Positions 36,901 to 47,962 of a stretch of DNA of 64,000 bases are shown in pieces. Source of the stretch: Progne subis subis (lineage: Eukaryota; Chordata; Aves; Passeriformes; Hirundinidae); assembly GCA_022316685.1 (NCBI GenBank), contig JAKJHU010000046.1, positions 5,989,001-6,053,000 of the forward strand, written 5' to 3'. A program made the translations under genes and the position numbers. Position 1 is the first letter of the stretch, and each line of letters begins with the position of its first letter. The notes beneath the pieces were generated by a model. The model did not search any database. It saw only the letters and a list, made by a program, of their open reading frames with translations, and was not told the DNA's origin.

Positions 36901-39900
36901 GCTGAAAATATAATCAGTATTACTATTTGAAACCTCTTCTATGACTCACTGTTATTTAACACTGTCACAAACACGAGTATGCTGTGAGACAGGAGAAGGG
37001 TCCTCATTGCTGCTTTTGTGCAAGGAGGAATTCTTCATCTGCAATACTTGGGTACTGAGGGAAGTGGTTATCTTTCTTACAGCAGGGTGTGGAGCTAGAG
37101 GAGTAGGGTCCTCAAAGTTTCAAGACAGCAGATAACCACCAGTGGTTGGTTATCTGTCTCCTTAACTCTGTTATAATGTGTTTATATTAGTGATAGCAAA
37201 TTAGAACAAATAAGTGCTAGGTATTTGTTTGTTAAACCTCATTTATCCATCATCCAATATTTATGCACATGTATCTGGTGTACAGTGAAGCCTTCCCCCA
37301 CTCTCCTTTCATGCTATGCTATGCTCTTACTGGAACAGTTCTGCCTTAATTTTTTCATATGTGACACAGTTAAACTGAGAATAAGCTACATCAATAATAG
37401 ACAGCAGTTGTTAGATTGTTAGGCTTCTCTCCTTTTGATTTTCGATCACTCTCTTTCATGTGAAGGCAATAGATCGAGGCATTTACTTTGAACTTCTTTA
37501 CACGCCTGCCATCAAAGACTCTACAATGAGGAGATACACAATTTCAAATGCCATCAGCCTGATGCAGATCTGCAAAGGAAAGGTAAGATCTCAAACCAAA
37601 AACAAGGTAATTAAATCAGTTCAAATTCTTCTGGACTTGTACAGACTGAGCCATTTTAAATGAGTTTGATGTCAGGACATCTGAAGCTTGGCCTACTAAC
37701 ACAAGGACACGATCATTGTAGCTCCAGATACTTCAAGTCTTGCGCCTTCTTAAGCTGTCTTCCTTCTTAAGCTGTCAAGCTGTACGATTTTTTTTCCAGA
37801 GCAACCCATGTGTTGTTAGGGTATGTGATTCCCAAAACAAAGGTGGGAGGGGATGGAGGGAGATTAAAGTGACGGACATCTAAGATTTGCACCAGAACTG
37901 AGATTCATGTATTTCTTTAAAATCCTCCATTTCATATTTTTCATTGACCAAAAGCTCTTTTGACTGTCTACTTTGAATATGGGGGCTAGAAAACAATAAG
38001 AAAAAGAGTAGAAACCTTGTTTTGTTAAAAGGTTAGTAAATTCTCTGTGTCCAAAATAGACCCAACTGCTAGCTGGCTGTCAGCCAAGTCTTTGCTGCTG
38101 TCGGATGATCTGCATTCTTCCATGCTACTGAAACCCAAGGAAGAAGTAACTTTGAGATGCCTGTAACCCACTGCTTTCATAACTTACCTCCTCCCAGGCT
38201 ACCAGGTTAAGCTGTCTGTTATGCTTTGTCCTCTCAGGCCATGCATCATAATACATATCAAAGTTAACAGAAATTGCAGCTCCCCCTTCTGTATTGTAAA
38301 TGGCCTCTGCCACATGTAGCTAGTCCAGAGAAGCTGGATTTGGCATCTGAATGACAGGTGGATTTGGAAAGACTGAAGTGGAATGTAGAGCTTGGAAGGT
38401 AGATTAAAAGTAGATCCATCATTACCTCAGTTCTCTTCAAACATGGCAATTTTTATAGAACAACAGGGTGGGTCAAACAGATTTGTTTCCTTGGTGCTAC
38501 GGAAGCACAGCCTCTCCTGAGAAGCCCAGCTCTGGAAGTTGAAGTACTGACTTGGACACGACTTCTGTACACACCAAACCCCTTTCCTTTGGATTTCCCT
38601 TTTTGATGTTGCTCCTCTTTCATCTGTGCAGTTCGGGATGTGCTTCTCACATGGTTGTTGATGAACTGGAGAGCACCAGTTGAGTTGATGTCATGGACAG
38701 GGCAAGTGAGATGTTCAGGCACTCAGTCTATGCACGGTGCCCTTTCATTCTGCATCTGTCAGTCTGCTGTTTCAGCTGTGCCTGGATGCTAAATCAGCTG
38801 GCACTGGAAGAGGACTGCTAGCTTGTCTGTGTTCTTTGCCTCCAGACTCAGTAGGTTGTGGACCAGCAGAGATGGTTATTAGCCCTTACTGAGGGTTTGC
38901 CTCTGTCGGTGAGGTAAAGGCCCTTGTTTAAATGAGACATGGGATGGCTGGTCCATAGGCTGCTTCCTTTGGCACCTGGCATGCAGCTCTCATGTTCTGT
39001 TAACGTGTAGTTGCTGAACCTGTAGTAGGTTTTGGATCCTTTTATTCCTCTGCTATTACAGCAGGGCAGAGAAACCTTCAGAAATTTTCTTGTGTTCTCA
39101 GAGCTGGCATTGAGCAGTGTCTTTAAAACATTAAAATGTGCAGGGAATGAAGGAGAAATTCCCCTGCCTTGCCAGACAGAAGGTGTGTATAGCCACAGTC
39201 CCTCACCTCCCATGTTTTGGTAACAGAGTTGGAGGCTGCCTGGAGCAGTGTACTTAACAGCTGCTGTCTGCTTTACCTGGGGAGGTAGTGTTTTGCCTTT
39301 TAGATTTCCATTTAGCTCTTGCCTTGGATTTGCCTTTGCCTGCCTGTCCTTCACTTGCCAGCAGTGCTTTTCTTGCCTGCTCTTGTCTCCTTCCTCCATC
39401 TTACCCATCCCCTAGTGAAAGCCAGTTGCCTTTGAACTAGCCAGAGTGTATCTCCAATGCACAGCAGTGATCCACAATCCTGTGCTGGGTTGAGATGTCT
39501 CATACAGCTTCTCTGAGCCTGGGTGACAGGCATTAGTTGCTACAGTTTAGACTTGAATTTTCCCAGCAAACTCTTGCAGTCAGCACCACTTAGGCTCAAA
39601 AGTAGCTTTGGGATCCAGAGCATAGTTTTAAAGGTGAACTATTCAGAAAAAAAAATCCTAGGCTCCATCAGGATGTGTGCTAAGTCACTTTGATGTATAT
39701 ACTCCTCCTGCTTCAGGCTTTCCTTATGGTGAGGCAGTCATCTGTCCCATCCTCTCCTCCTCAGCACACAAGGAAACCTTGGGCACAGTGTGAACATGCA
39801 GTCATTTTTATGTAGATCTTTCAGCTGTTGAGCTCCAGCTGCACACAGGGCATTTTCTTCCCGTGCCTGCCCAGCTCTGTGCAGGGGAGGTGGCAGGGGA

Positions 39901-42900
39901 TGCAGAGCAGTGTGGGGAAGGGATCAAAGCGCCACCTTGAAACCAGAGATGGTGTGATGTGTTGGTGGTACTGACGTCAGAGAGGGAAAGTCTGTCTCTG
40001 CCTCAGCACAATTCTAATTCTCACCCACTCAAGCAGGAGTTCCCAAAGCGTTTTATTCAGTATAAAAAAAGGTGCAAGGAGATTTTACCGCTGCAGAGTT
40101 ACTCCCTGAGCTAAACAGGCTCCCCCAAGGTGAGCATCCTTGGAGCTTAGCATCAGCAGCTGAGCTGTGGTATCTGCCAGCCCCTGTGTAGCAACTTACC
40201 TATTCTACAGAAACCTTTTGGGAAAGAAGGGATTTCTCTGCCTGGTGTTTTTCATAGGGGTGCCAGTGTTGAGGGAAATGAGTGTGTGGCACAAAGTGGC
40301 AGCTACAGCCTAAGTGTAAATACATTTCCTGAACCAGTGAGACTATGGTGAAGGCTAACATGAATGCTTAGCATTGAGTTGTACTGCAACAGTATAGGCT
40401 GAAAATTTGGGAGCACCAAACTGTCACAAGGCATGATATTATGTAAGCTGCTTCTGGGGGATCCTGAACTCCTAAATCCATTTTTGTTACAGTTCAGGGT
40501 GAGTTGTTGTTTGTGTGGGGCCTTTTTCAGCTGGTGTGAATAAAGGGGTCACTTCTTAACCCAGTGTCTGCAGCTCTGCATTTCTTCTTTACCCTTAAGG
40601 GCCCTTTGAAGTCCACTGTGAGAGATACAGGCTGATAGGCTAAGCCGTGTAAGTGTCGAGAGTGATGGCATTAAGCCACCACCTATCCTTCTAAGATGTG
40701 ATGTGCTTACTCATCTCCAATCTGGCTGTGAGAGGTTTGTAATTGCAAGGGAGGGCTTATGCCTGTGCCCCTCTCTGTGTAGGGGACAGGGCAATAATTA
40801 ATATGTCCCCAAATTAAAAGTCCCACCCTGATGGAGTTCACTTCATCTGAGGGCATCAGATACTCTGATGTTTAATTGGGCTCTGAGCCTGAGCTGAGCT
40901 AATGCTCATAAAGGTTTTGCATCTTGCTGATTTTTTTTTTTTTTTTTCCATCTCTTGGCGCTATCTTACAGATGAATGTTTGCTCTCTTTTGTTTTCCAG
41001 AACATAGTTATATCTAGTGCAGCTGAAAGGGTAAGTCCCAGATTTTTTTTTTTTCCTTTTTTTTTTTTTCTTTTTTTTTTCTTTTTTCTTTTTTTTTTTT
41101 TTGAGTTTGAACACTTTGAAGATTTATCTGTGGCTGAAAATACAGCTTTAATTACGCATGAACATATAAAAATTGTAAGTTTAAATATGGTTGCCATTAC
41201 CAAAGGATTGTGTTTTCGGTTTCGGGATTTTTTTTTTGGTTGGTTGTTATGTTTTGTTGGTTTGGGGGGGATTTTTTTTGCTGCTTCTGTGGTATTTTCC
41301 ATGACAGTTTTCTCCCACATGGAGACTCTTTGCCAAAACAGTGGTATTTGCTTGATTTCCTGCTATCTGCAGTAGCTTGCTATTACATAGCATTTGATCT
41401 TGCCTATCTGATAGCCTTGCCCAGCCTGCTCACACTGACAGCAAAGGCATTCACATATCCAAACTTCTTTGTTTTATTTCAGCCTCTAGAGCTCCGTGGT
41501 CCTTACGATGTGGCTAATCTGTATCCTTTCCCAAAGTCAAAGGCAGCAGTTAGTAGTAGCATTTGAAAGTTTAAAATGGCTTTGAAACTTTTTTCATCCT
41601 TTATAGTCCTTGAACTTTATACAGTGGTACTTGCTAGTGAACCATTCAATGGATCAGGGCTCTGAGTGTGTGTGGAAGGAGCAACAAATCTTGGTTGTGG
41701 GGTGGCATGAGAAGTCTCTGTGACTAATAATGTTTGTGCTCAGCTACAGGAATGTTTTGTTTTGATGTGCATTAATGTTGTGTGGCTGTAAATGGAGAAA
41801 TTAATAAAACCCGTAAAAATCTATGGACACTATGAACCAAACAATAAATTATCACTTAGTATCTTTGAAGTGCCACATTTTTGGTAGCAGAAGCTATAAA
41901 ATTGTATTTATGTAAAATTAAAAGTTCCTATCTGAGCAGTAACTACTACTGTGCTGAATTTTCCAGTCCTTAGTTACACATGTAATATTAAATAAGAGAT
42001 TGTGTTCTAGAAGCAAATGAGAGTGTCTTTTCTTCCCTTCTTTTCAGCTCTCAGATGCATTTTTATTATTCTCCCCACCCCAGAAGCACATATCTGGCCT
42101 GTTCCTGGAAGGGAAGGAGCATGCTCTGAGTCATGAGAACCATGTGGGAGGCTGTGTGGCCTGGAAGGATTTTATGTGCAACGTTTTCTTCCCTCTTAAA
42201 GTGAGCAGTCAGGCTCTACCCAAATCAGCATAGCTAATGTAGTCTCATCTCTGCTAAAGGTGGCTGGAAACTTCAGCATAATGCTTTTGTATCAGGCAGT
42301 GCTTTGTCTGTTTCCAAAACAGAAATTTTCTGTGGGGTAACTTTTTTTGCCTGATTTTGCATATCTAAAATGTTCCTATGCTGACAGACTTTTATTTTCA
42401 AAAGTAAAGCTTCTTGTCTGGAAAGAAGCAACATTGCCAGGAGCTTTCCAGGAGGGCTGCTGGGGAGCTGCAGCCAGGAGAATTGGGTGCCTCATTTCTC
42501 TGCTTCTGGGTAACCTTATGCAAAATGTCACTTTGAGTTACAGCCTCGCTAATTCCCAGTTATTTGTAGAGCAAGCAAACCTATCATGCAGAGATCCTTC
42601 CCTGTTGTGCTTGTTGCTTCCTGTGTGTTTTAATCCTGAGCAGCAGTGACAGAGGTTTGCTGTTTGGCCTGTCAGAAGGCGAAGCAAAGGCAGCCGTGTC
42701 CACCAACTGCAGAGCCGCCATGCTGCATGGAGGTGAGCACTTGTAAGCTTCTCGAAGTGCATTTGTTAAACCAAGTTCTTGTTGATGCATATTCTCCAAA
42801 AGGTCTGAGACCTTACAGAGCAAGTCAGATTGGGGTTTCAGCTTCTTTGTCAATGCATGAAGCGGAGCTTGTGTGGCAAGGCTGTTTTACTTTTCCTTGT

Positions 42901-44221
42901 TGCCATGTTGGCAGATCAGTGGCTGAACTGATGGTGCTGTCTGTGCTGGAGGACTCACTCAACTACATTAATGAGTCATAAATGGTTCGACCAGAATAGG
43001 GATGTGCCTGCTGTGCTTCATAGTGAAACTATCCCTTTCAGAAAGGTTTGAATGTTGGTCTTGGTGATGCTGACAGAAACTAAGTAACTGGCTTCAAAAA
43101 AATGGTTATGCATGTGTTCTGCATTTGTCTTTCTCCAGCCTGTGTGTAGAAGCAACCTTAGTCATGTCCCTTTCCGGTGCTTTAATACGTGGATTATTTC
43201 TGACTCACACTTCAGTATGGATCATTTCAAACTCATAGAAAAATCAACAGGTTCTCCTCCAGTCTGCTGCTCTACAAAGAAATATAGTTTGTCAAATTTA
43301 TGTGGGATTTCTCAAGCCTGTCATCTATCTTATCTGTGAAATTAAATAGCAGTGTCATTTCCCTTGTCCCAGAGAGGGTACTAGCCCAGAATAAGTCAAT
43401 ATATTTTGTCAAGGTTCTTGCAGAGCTTCTCTGCTAATAGAATATTTGTAGGGAATCTCTTCTAACTCAAATTTTGCAGAGAAGCTTCCCACTAGTAATT
43501 AGAAAATTGTATTGGGCTCAGTAGGTTGTTTGACAAATGCTAGTATTTGGTAACATCACACACCAGTATTTCATAATGTTGAGAGTTCTTTAAATAAAAC
43601 TCTTGAATACCATGAAGTCACTTTCTTGGTATGTAGGGGATGCTCTGCCCGTATAATCGAAGAATCCTAGGGTATGTGAATGCATTTTTAGGTTGGTTTG
43701 TTTCGGGGTTTTTTTTTTTAGTATTTTTTAAGAATAGTATGTTTGGCTCAGAAATGCTTTTGACAGTGCTTCAAGAATGTGTTCTTCTGTGATTATTGAA
43801 CTGACTAAGCCTGGTTTTCTATGGTTTTGTGTCTCTGCAGCTCCTCAGCCCCTGCAGACCTTGGTTTTCCTTGGTTTGCTATAATTCTACACCCACCATT
43901 ATATTTGCCCCAGTAGTTTCTCTTCTCTGCAATGCAGTGAATCCCAAGCTCCTGCTCTTGCAGGTTGCTTCCCTGCTGTGTGTGCTGATGGGCTGGTTGC
44001 TCAACATGTCCAGCTGTGGTTTGGGGCACAGACACCTGAACTGAGTATACCTTAAATGCACTTTATTTGAGTATTTGAGGTACTGGTACTGCAGCTTCTG
44101 CTTGTGTATTCCAGAAACTCGAAAGAGTGCCTGTGGTGTAGTGTACACAGTGAAGAAACCTCGCAAGGTTGAGGAGGAAGAAACAGTGCCAGCCTGCAAA
44201 AAACCTAAGACTCAAGCCTGA
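27881..44221 (+). CDS. RPP30: Ribonuclease P/MRP protein subunit p30 (RPP30), complete, 11 coding exons
   Basis: RPP30 is a nucleolar/nuclear protein subunit of RNase P, which removes 5' leaders from pre-tRNAs, and of RNase MRP. It has a TIM-barrel-like RNase_P_p30 fold and partners POP5. Coding exons: 27881-27962, 28917-28972, 29284-29340, 30046-30120, 30633-30704, 35296-35385, 37466-37582, 41001-41030, 41483-41520, 42653-42732 and 44115-44221. They sum to 804 nt (267 aa plus stop; human is 268), and every junction is in phase. Vertebrate landmarks include HVIDFKEKKQ, LTRLTLIVSD, FPKTEKLFH, AIKDSTMRRYTIS, QICKGK, ISSAAERPLE, RGPYDVANLGLLFGLSE and AAVSTNCRAAMLHGETRK. The basic/acidic C-terminal tail (about 246-267) is the most diverged part. 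The start has a strong context (A at -3, G at +4). All introns are GT-AG; intron 9 is U12-type. The gene runs divergently from HTR7 and converges on ANKRD1. It is far more compact than my recollection of the human gene. Confidence 0.97.
28917..28972 (+). CDS. RPP30: RPP30 coding exon 2
   Basis: Codons 28-46 (LGYSTVALNHVIDFKEKKQ). The acceptor is TTTTTCAG and the donor CAG/GTAACT; ends in phase 0. Confidence 0.96.
29284..29340 (+). CDS. RPP30: RPP30 coding exon 3
   Basis: Codons 47-65, ending SELFPSLPIVQ as in vertebrate RPP30. The acceptor is TTTCAAG and the donor CAA/GTATGT. A TA dinucleotide run follows the donor at about 29352-29375. Confidence 0.95.
30046..30120 (+). CDS. RPP30: RPP30 coding exon 4
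   Basis: Codons 66-90, containing KVLTRLTLIVSDPAHCNLL. The acceptor is TTCTCTAG and the donor CTG/GTAAGT; phase 0 at both ends. Confidence 0.96.
30633..30704 (+). CDS. RPP30: RPP30 coding exon 5
   Basis: Codons 91-114, containing RLFDIIAVFPKTEKLFH. The acceptor is TTTTATAG followed at once by a second AG; only the first keeps the frame and the conserved Arg. The donor is CAT/GTAAGT. Confidence 0.95.
35296..35385 (+). CDS. RPP30: RPP30 coding exon 6
   Basis: Codons 115-144, containing LDVDLVCINVTEKLPFYF. The acceptor is TTTGCTGTAG and the donor ATG/GTAAAT. It follows the gene's longest intron (4591 nt). Confidence 0.96.
37466..37582 (+). CDS. RPP30: RPP30 coding exon 7
   Basis: Codons 145-183, containing AIDRGIYFELLY and AIKDSTMRRYTIS. 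The acceptor is TGTGAAG with a weak adjacent pyrimidine tract, and the donor is AAG/GTAAGA. Confidence 0.95.
41001..41030 (+). CDS. RPP30: RPP30 coding exon 8 (30-nt microexon)
   Basis: Exactly ten codons, 184-193 (NIVISSAAER). The acceptor is strong (TTTGTTTTCCAG) and the donor is AGG/GTAAGT. A T-rich tract begins 13 nt into the following intron. Confidence 0.95.
41043..41102 (+). repeat. 60-nt T-rich tract directly downstream of the RPP30 microexon donor
   Basis: The tract is almost pure T, broken only by a few C, and lies in the transcribed orientation as an intronic U-rich element starting about 12 nt past the exon 8 donor. U-rich sequence at this position is the classic binding site of TIA1/TIAL1, which help U1 snRNP at donors of weak or small exons. 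A shorter T17 run lies before the exon at about 40931. Confidence 0.85.
41483..41520 (+). CDS. RPP30: RPP30 coding exon 9
   Basis: Codons 194-205 plus two bases of codon 206 (PLELRGPYDVAN then CT). The acceptor is TTTATTTCAG and the donor AATCT/GTATCCTTTC, the U12-type consensus. Phase 2. Confidence 0.95.
41521..42652 (+). other. RPP30: RPP30 intron 9, U12-type (minor spliceosome) GT-AG intron
   Basis: The intron begins GTATCCTTTC, an exact match to the highly constrained U12 donor consensus RTATCCTTT, whose complement is U12/U11 snRNA. Near the end, TTTTAAT at 42628-42634 resembles the U12 branch-site core (CCTTAAC) and places the branch A about 19 nt before the AG. The last 20 nt have no polypyrimidine tract, as expected for a U12 intron. 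Exons on both sides join in frame to give the conserved DVANLGLLFGL. Confidence 0.88.
42653..42732 (+). CDS. RPP30: RPP30 coding exon 10
   Basis: Last base of codon 206 to the first base of codon 233, containing GLLFGLSEGEAKAAVSTNC. The acceptor is GTGACAG (U12 intron) and the donor GGAG/GTGAGC. Confidence 0.95.
44115..44221 (+). CDS. RPP30: RPP30 coding exon 11 with stop codon
   Basis: Rest of codon 233 to codon 267 plus TGA at 44219-44221. It encodes TRKSACGVVYTVKKPRK, then an acidic run (VEEEE) and a lysine-rich end (CKKPKTQA). The ETRK start and TVKKPR are conserved; the last 18 residues differ strongly from my recollection of human RPP30 but keep the acidic-then-basic pattern. Confidence 0.95.
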
Positions 44222-44523
44222 GGACTGTACCAGTTGTCAGCAGAAGCCTCCATCTCTTCTTTACCCAGTGTTGAGTCTTCCTCCAACCTCCAGCCAACCT
44301 AGTTTTTCCCTTACTGCAGAAGATTTATTCTGCCAGCATTCAAGTGAGGAAAACTGTGTGAATGAGACTGCTGAATGGTATTCACCATGTCTGAAAGGTC
44401 ATGCTTGGCTTCTGGCCAAGGTCAGGAGACTGACTCTTCACCCTGCCTTAGGTTTACTGGAGTTAATGCAAACTCAACAGAACATTTCTGACATGGAAAC
44501 TTGTACGTGTGCATTCCTTTTTT

Positions 44524-44529
44524 ATTAAA
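44524..44529 (+). terminator. RPP30: Candidate RPP30 polyadenylation signal (ATTAAA)
   Basis: ATTAAA lies about 300 nt after the stop codon and is followed by U/GU-rich sequence within 40 nt. An AATAAA at 46196-46201 could serve a longer isoform. Usage cannot be told from sequence alone. Confidence 0.45.
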
Positions 44530-45516
44530 AAACATGTCTAAGAACACAGGCCTTCATAGTCTAGCTCTTCTGGTTTCTCAAGTTTTAAACACATCTCTGT
44601 ACAACTGCATGCCAGTAGATGAAGTTTACCTTTTACTGGCCTGTGAAAAAGAAGAATACAATAATACCAAAAAAAAAAATTGCTTCCCATTCAGTTTTGT
44701 GATCAGAGGGTATAATGAAGATCCCAGGATTTGTCAGTTGCTTGGAGGTATCTTGGATTTGGGTTACAGTAGGAGTGACTGACCTGACTTGCAAGATACA
44801 TATCCCAAAGGCCGTTTGTGTCCTCAGCACTTAAATCCAAGCAGTACCGTTAGATGTTTGCCAGAAAGTGGGAAGGAAGAGCCAAAGGTTACACAGCATG
44901 TGTGCTCAGCAGGGGATGTTGCAGTGTAGGAGCTGTCTCACCTAGGCCTGAGCAGCCTCCACCTCACATCATCTTTACTGTACCATTTCCTTCTTTACTT
45001 CCTGCTCTGGAATTGTTTTCTATGCACGTGTTCATTTTGCTGCCTCTTGCTTTTCCGTTTTCCTTTTAATGCCTCAGTAAACCTAATCTGGCTGCCAAAA
45101 AACCAATCAAACAGATATAATCAGGAAAGTGTTTTCGGAGCTCTTCCAAAAATGTTGACTGAAGTTTTTTCATTGAATGAATATAAAAATCACATCAGCC
45201 ACTGTACTGAGATACTGTTGAGTCATTTTTACCGTGAGTGTTCTGCTTCTCTTATGGTGCCTAACAGCAAGTTGAAAAGTAGAAGTTATAACATGTAAAG
45301 TATACTGTAGAAGTCCTGCAGTGGGTCATTTCTGAGCTCTTGGTAACTGGACTGGGCAGAATAGGTGAAGTTCTCATAGATTTAACAGTTCTATATAATG
45401 CTGGTGTAAGTCACAACAGCTTTTGCTTCATTCAGCAAATATGAAAAATGTTTCCGGTACATTATTACTTGTTGACTTTGTGACTTGAGTCCATTTTATT
45501 ATAGGTATTGGGGAGT

Positions 45517-45570
45517 TTATATATATATATATATATATATATGCGTGTATGTGTATATATAAAAATATAC
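45517..45570. repeat. TA/TG dinucleotide-rich microsatellite
   Basis: An uninterrupted TA run of about 24 bp is followed by imperfect TG/TA steps. It lies in the RPP30-ANKRD1 spacer. Confidence 0.85.
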
Positions 45571-46444
45571 ATGCATAAAGGAGTTTGTCATTTGTGGACT
45601 TACCTCTAAAATGATGCTCTTACCAGAGAAGAAGCAAAATGTGTTTGGTGCAGTTTTCTGAATGTCATGTTAATTAATCCTGCCTTGGCCAGAGAATAAC
45701 CTACCTTGAGCATGACAGAAGTTCTTTGGTAACTAACATATGGAAGGAGGCTTTGAATGCTTGAGATACTTCTTGCTACTTGTTTGACTTTAAAAAATTA
45801 CAGTCTACATCTTTGCCCTCCATTAGATACAGTGCTTCAGGAGCTGATTGAAAAGTTTCTTCTGCCCCAGTTTCCTGAAGCACATTGCTGTGGCCACTGG
45901 GGTTACTGAACGATTGAACTGCTGCTCGTTGGGCTGATAAACAGTCTGAGTTAGACAGCACTGATGTAGTTTCTGTTTCCTGCAAGGCTTGCTCTCAGTG
46001 TCTGGGTAATTGGGCAGAAACAAGCAGGGAAGTCGGGGCTTGCAGCGAAGGGCAGCAAGTGCAGGCGTGCTGTAATTTCTATGGAGAAGGATGTGTGCAC
46101 AGATTAGGCCTATGGCTGGCAGGGTGGCACTCAGGAGTTAGTGTGTGAGAAAAGTCTCATCTGTCTGAAGCTCTTGGCCTCAGTCAAGGAAACAGAATAA
46201 ATGGTTCTTTTGCTTGCTTCTATGGGTTTTATGAACGTTCACTCCAAAATTGACATTCCAGGAACAAGTATTCATTGCTGCTCAGCAATCCGCCTCAGGA
46301 TATTGCCCAGGACGTTGCTTTGGCCAGACTGTAAAGCCAGCTGACATAGGTTGGCGAAGTAGTGTGAGAGCCTCTAGCGTATTTGTCTGTCAGGCCACCC
46401 AATGGATAATCAGGAATTTAATGGAATGCAGCATCCAAATACCC

Positions 46445-46954
46445 ATCTACTCTGCTCTCTCCCACCTGGAGTGCTGTGTCCAGCTCTAAGGTCCTCAGCA
46501 CAGGAAGAACATGGAGCTGTTGGAGTATGTCCAGAGAGGGCCGCAAAGCTGGGAAGAAGGATGGAGTACTTCTGTGTGGAAGTGCTGAGAAAGCTGGGGC
46601 TCTAGCACCACCTTATTGGGGCCTTTCAGTATTTAAATGGAACTTTTTAAAAATTATTTCTCCAGAATTTTCATCACAGCCTGTTGTGACAGGACAAGAG
46701 GTAATGGGTTTAAACTAAAGAAGGGTGGATTTAGTTTGGATATTACAAGTCTTTTACAATGAGGGTGGTGAAACACTAGAAGAGGTTCTCTAGAGAGATG
46801 GTAGGTGTCTTATCCCTGCAAACATTCAAGGCCAGGTGGGACAGGGCTCTGAGCAACCTGATCTTGTTGAAAATGTCCCTGCTTATTGCAGAGGGGTTGG
46901 AACAGATGGGCTTTAAAGGTCCCTTCCAGCCTGAACTGTTCTGTAATTCTATGA
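46445..46954 (+). mobile_element. CR1 LINE, truncated 3' end, sense orientation
   Basis: The sequence follows the 3' part of avian CR1 closely, as recalled. In order it shows CTGGAGTGCTGTGTCCAGCT, a GGAAGAACATGGAGCTGTTG block, TTATTGGGGCCTTTCAGTA, GGACAAGAGGTAATGGGTTT, ACAATGAGGGTGGTGAAACA, ACATTCAAGGCCAGGTGGGA, GAGCAACCTGATCTTGTTGA and TTTAAAGGTCCCTTCCAGCC. It ends with a single ATTCTATG octamer (46946-46953), the usual CR1 terminus. It is 5'-truncated and has no intact coding capacity. Moderate divergence suggests an old insertion. Confidence 0.93.
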
Positions 46955-47416
46955 AATGGGACATCATGCCCTGGCTGGCAGCGCTGAAGGTTGCCGTGCT
47001 TCTGCTAAAGCAAAGGGAGAAGTGTCTGCATTTCCTAACAGGACTTGGCATCTCTCTTGGCTTGGATAATTGGAGCTGTCTCATGCTCCACATAGTAGTG
47101 ACTAACTAAGAAATTATATTTTTTAAATCAAATGCAGTAATGAAACTGTACCTTTTTTTTACTAGCTACTCAAAATACTGTCTTTCTTCTTTCACATGTG
47201 CTTCCATTTAACAAAATGAGTGAGATGGAGTTTATCTAACAGTGGCAGGGAGGTAGCTCGAGGGACCACTGCTCTTGGCAGCTGAGGCTTTTTTTAATTT
47301 TTAAGAATTTTACAGCAGACACAATGTAAACTTCCTTTAAAGAGAGACAAAATTACCCCATGCATGCTCACCACTGCATCATCCACACCGGCAAGTAAAA
47401 AGAGGCACTCTGTTAA

Positions 47417-47422
47417 TTTATT
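47417..47422 (-). terminator. ANKRD1: Candidate ANKRD1 polyadenylation signal (AATAAA)
   Basis: TTTATT on the plus strand reads AATAAA on the gene strand, about 780 nt after the ANKRD1 stop. This matches the expected 3' UTR size for the gene. Other hexamer-like sequences occur nearer the AU-rich element at 47963-47992, so a shorter 3' UTR is possible. Confidence 0.5.
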
Positions 47423-47962
47423 CTGAAATCGATCAGTTCAAAATGTACAGAAAAAGCAGTACAAATTTACAAATATACATAATCTGATTTTGCATTCTTC
47501 TATCATCATCCTTTGTAGTAGTCTAGTTTTAAAAAAATTCACTTCCCTGATACAGTCTCCTCTCACCTTCACAACATTATATCTGAATCCTTCAGTCCAA
47601 AGGGGTACATGGTGGTTGGAGCTCTGTCCTTGAGCTCATTATCAACCACGATTGCCAAACCCTGAATAACACTATTACTCAACTACTTCATTAAATCCTC
47701 TTGGCACCTCATTATACCTTCTTCCATTGCTCTTCCAATACTGCCACTCAATTACCAGTTTATTTTAGTAGTGAGACAAGGCAACAGTTGCAAGTATTCA
47801 CTATTTAGAGCTATTGGAAGGCTTGAGGAAAGTTGCTAATCTGGTTGCAAATGCTGCCATTTAAGACAAAAGGATTTATGTTGCTGGCAAAAAATTGCAT
47901 TTAGACCAATTGCATCTATTAAAAAAAAAGCTTGAATAATAAGCATTATTAAAAATTACTTT

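Larger units (their letters stand above)
44560..47400. other. Convergent intergenic spacer between RPP30 and ANKRD1
   Basis: No gene is seen. It holds a (TA)n-rich tract at about 45519-45541 and a sense-oriented CR1 LINE tail at 46445-46954. Both flanking genes transcribe toward this spacer. Confidence 0.7.

Noticed and set aside
40899..41375. ORFs rich in Phe (plus strand) or Lys (minus strand) near 41 kb
   Set aside because: They are translations of the T-rich tract flanking RPP30 exon 8.
44169..44528. 119-codon ORF over the end of RPP30
   Set aside because: It is a shifted frame that overlaps RPP30 exon 11 and the 3' UTR. The spliced frame ends at 44221 with conserved residues.
46250..47109. 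Several ORFs of 65 to 105 codons on both strands
   Set aside because: They overlap the truncated CR1 tail and its flanks, which carry no intact reverse transcriptase segment.
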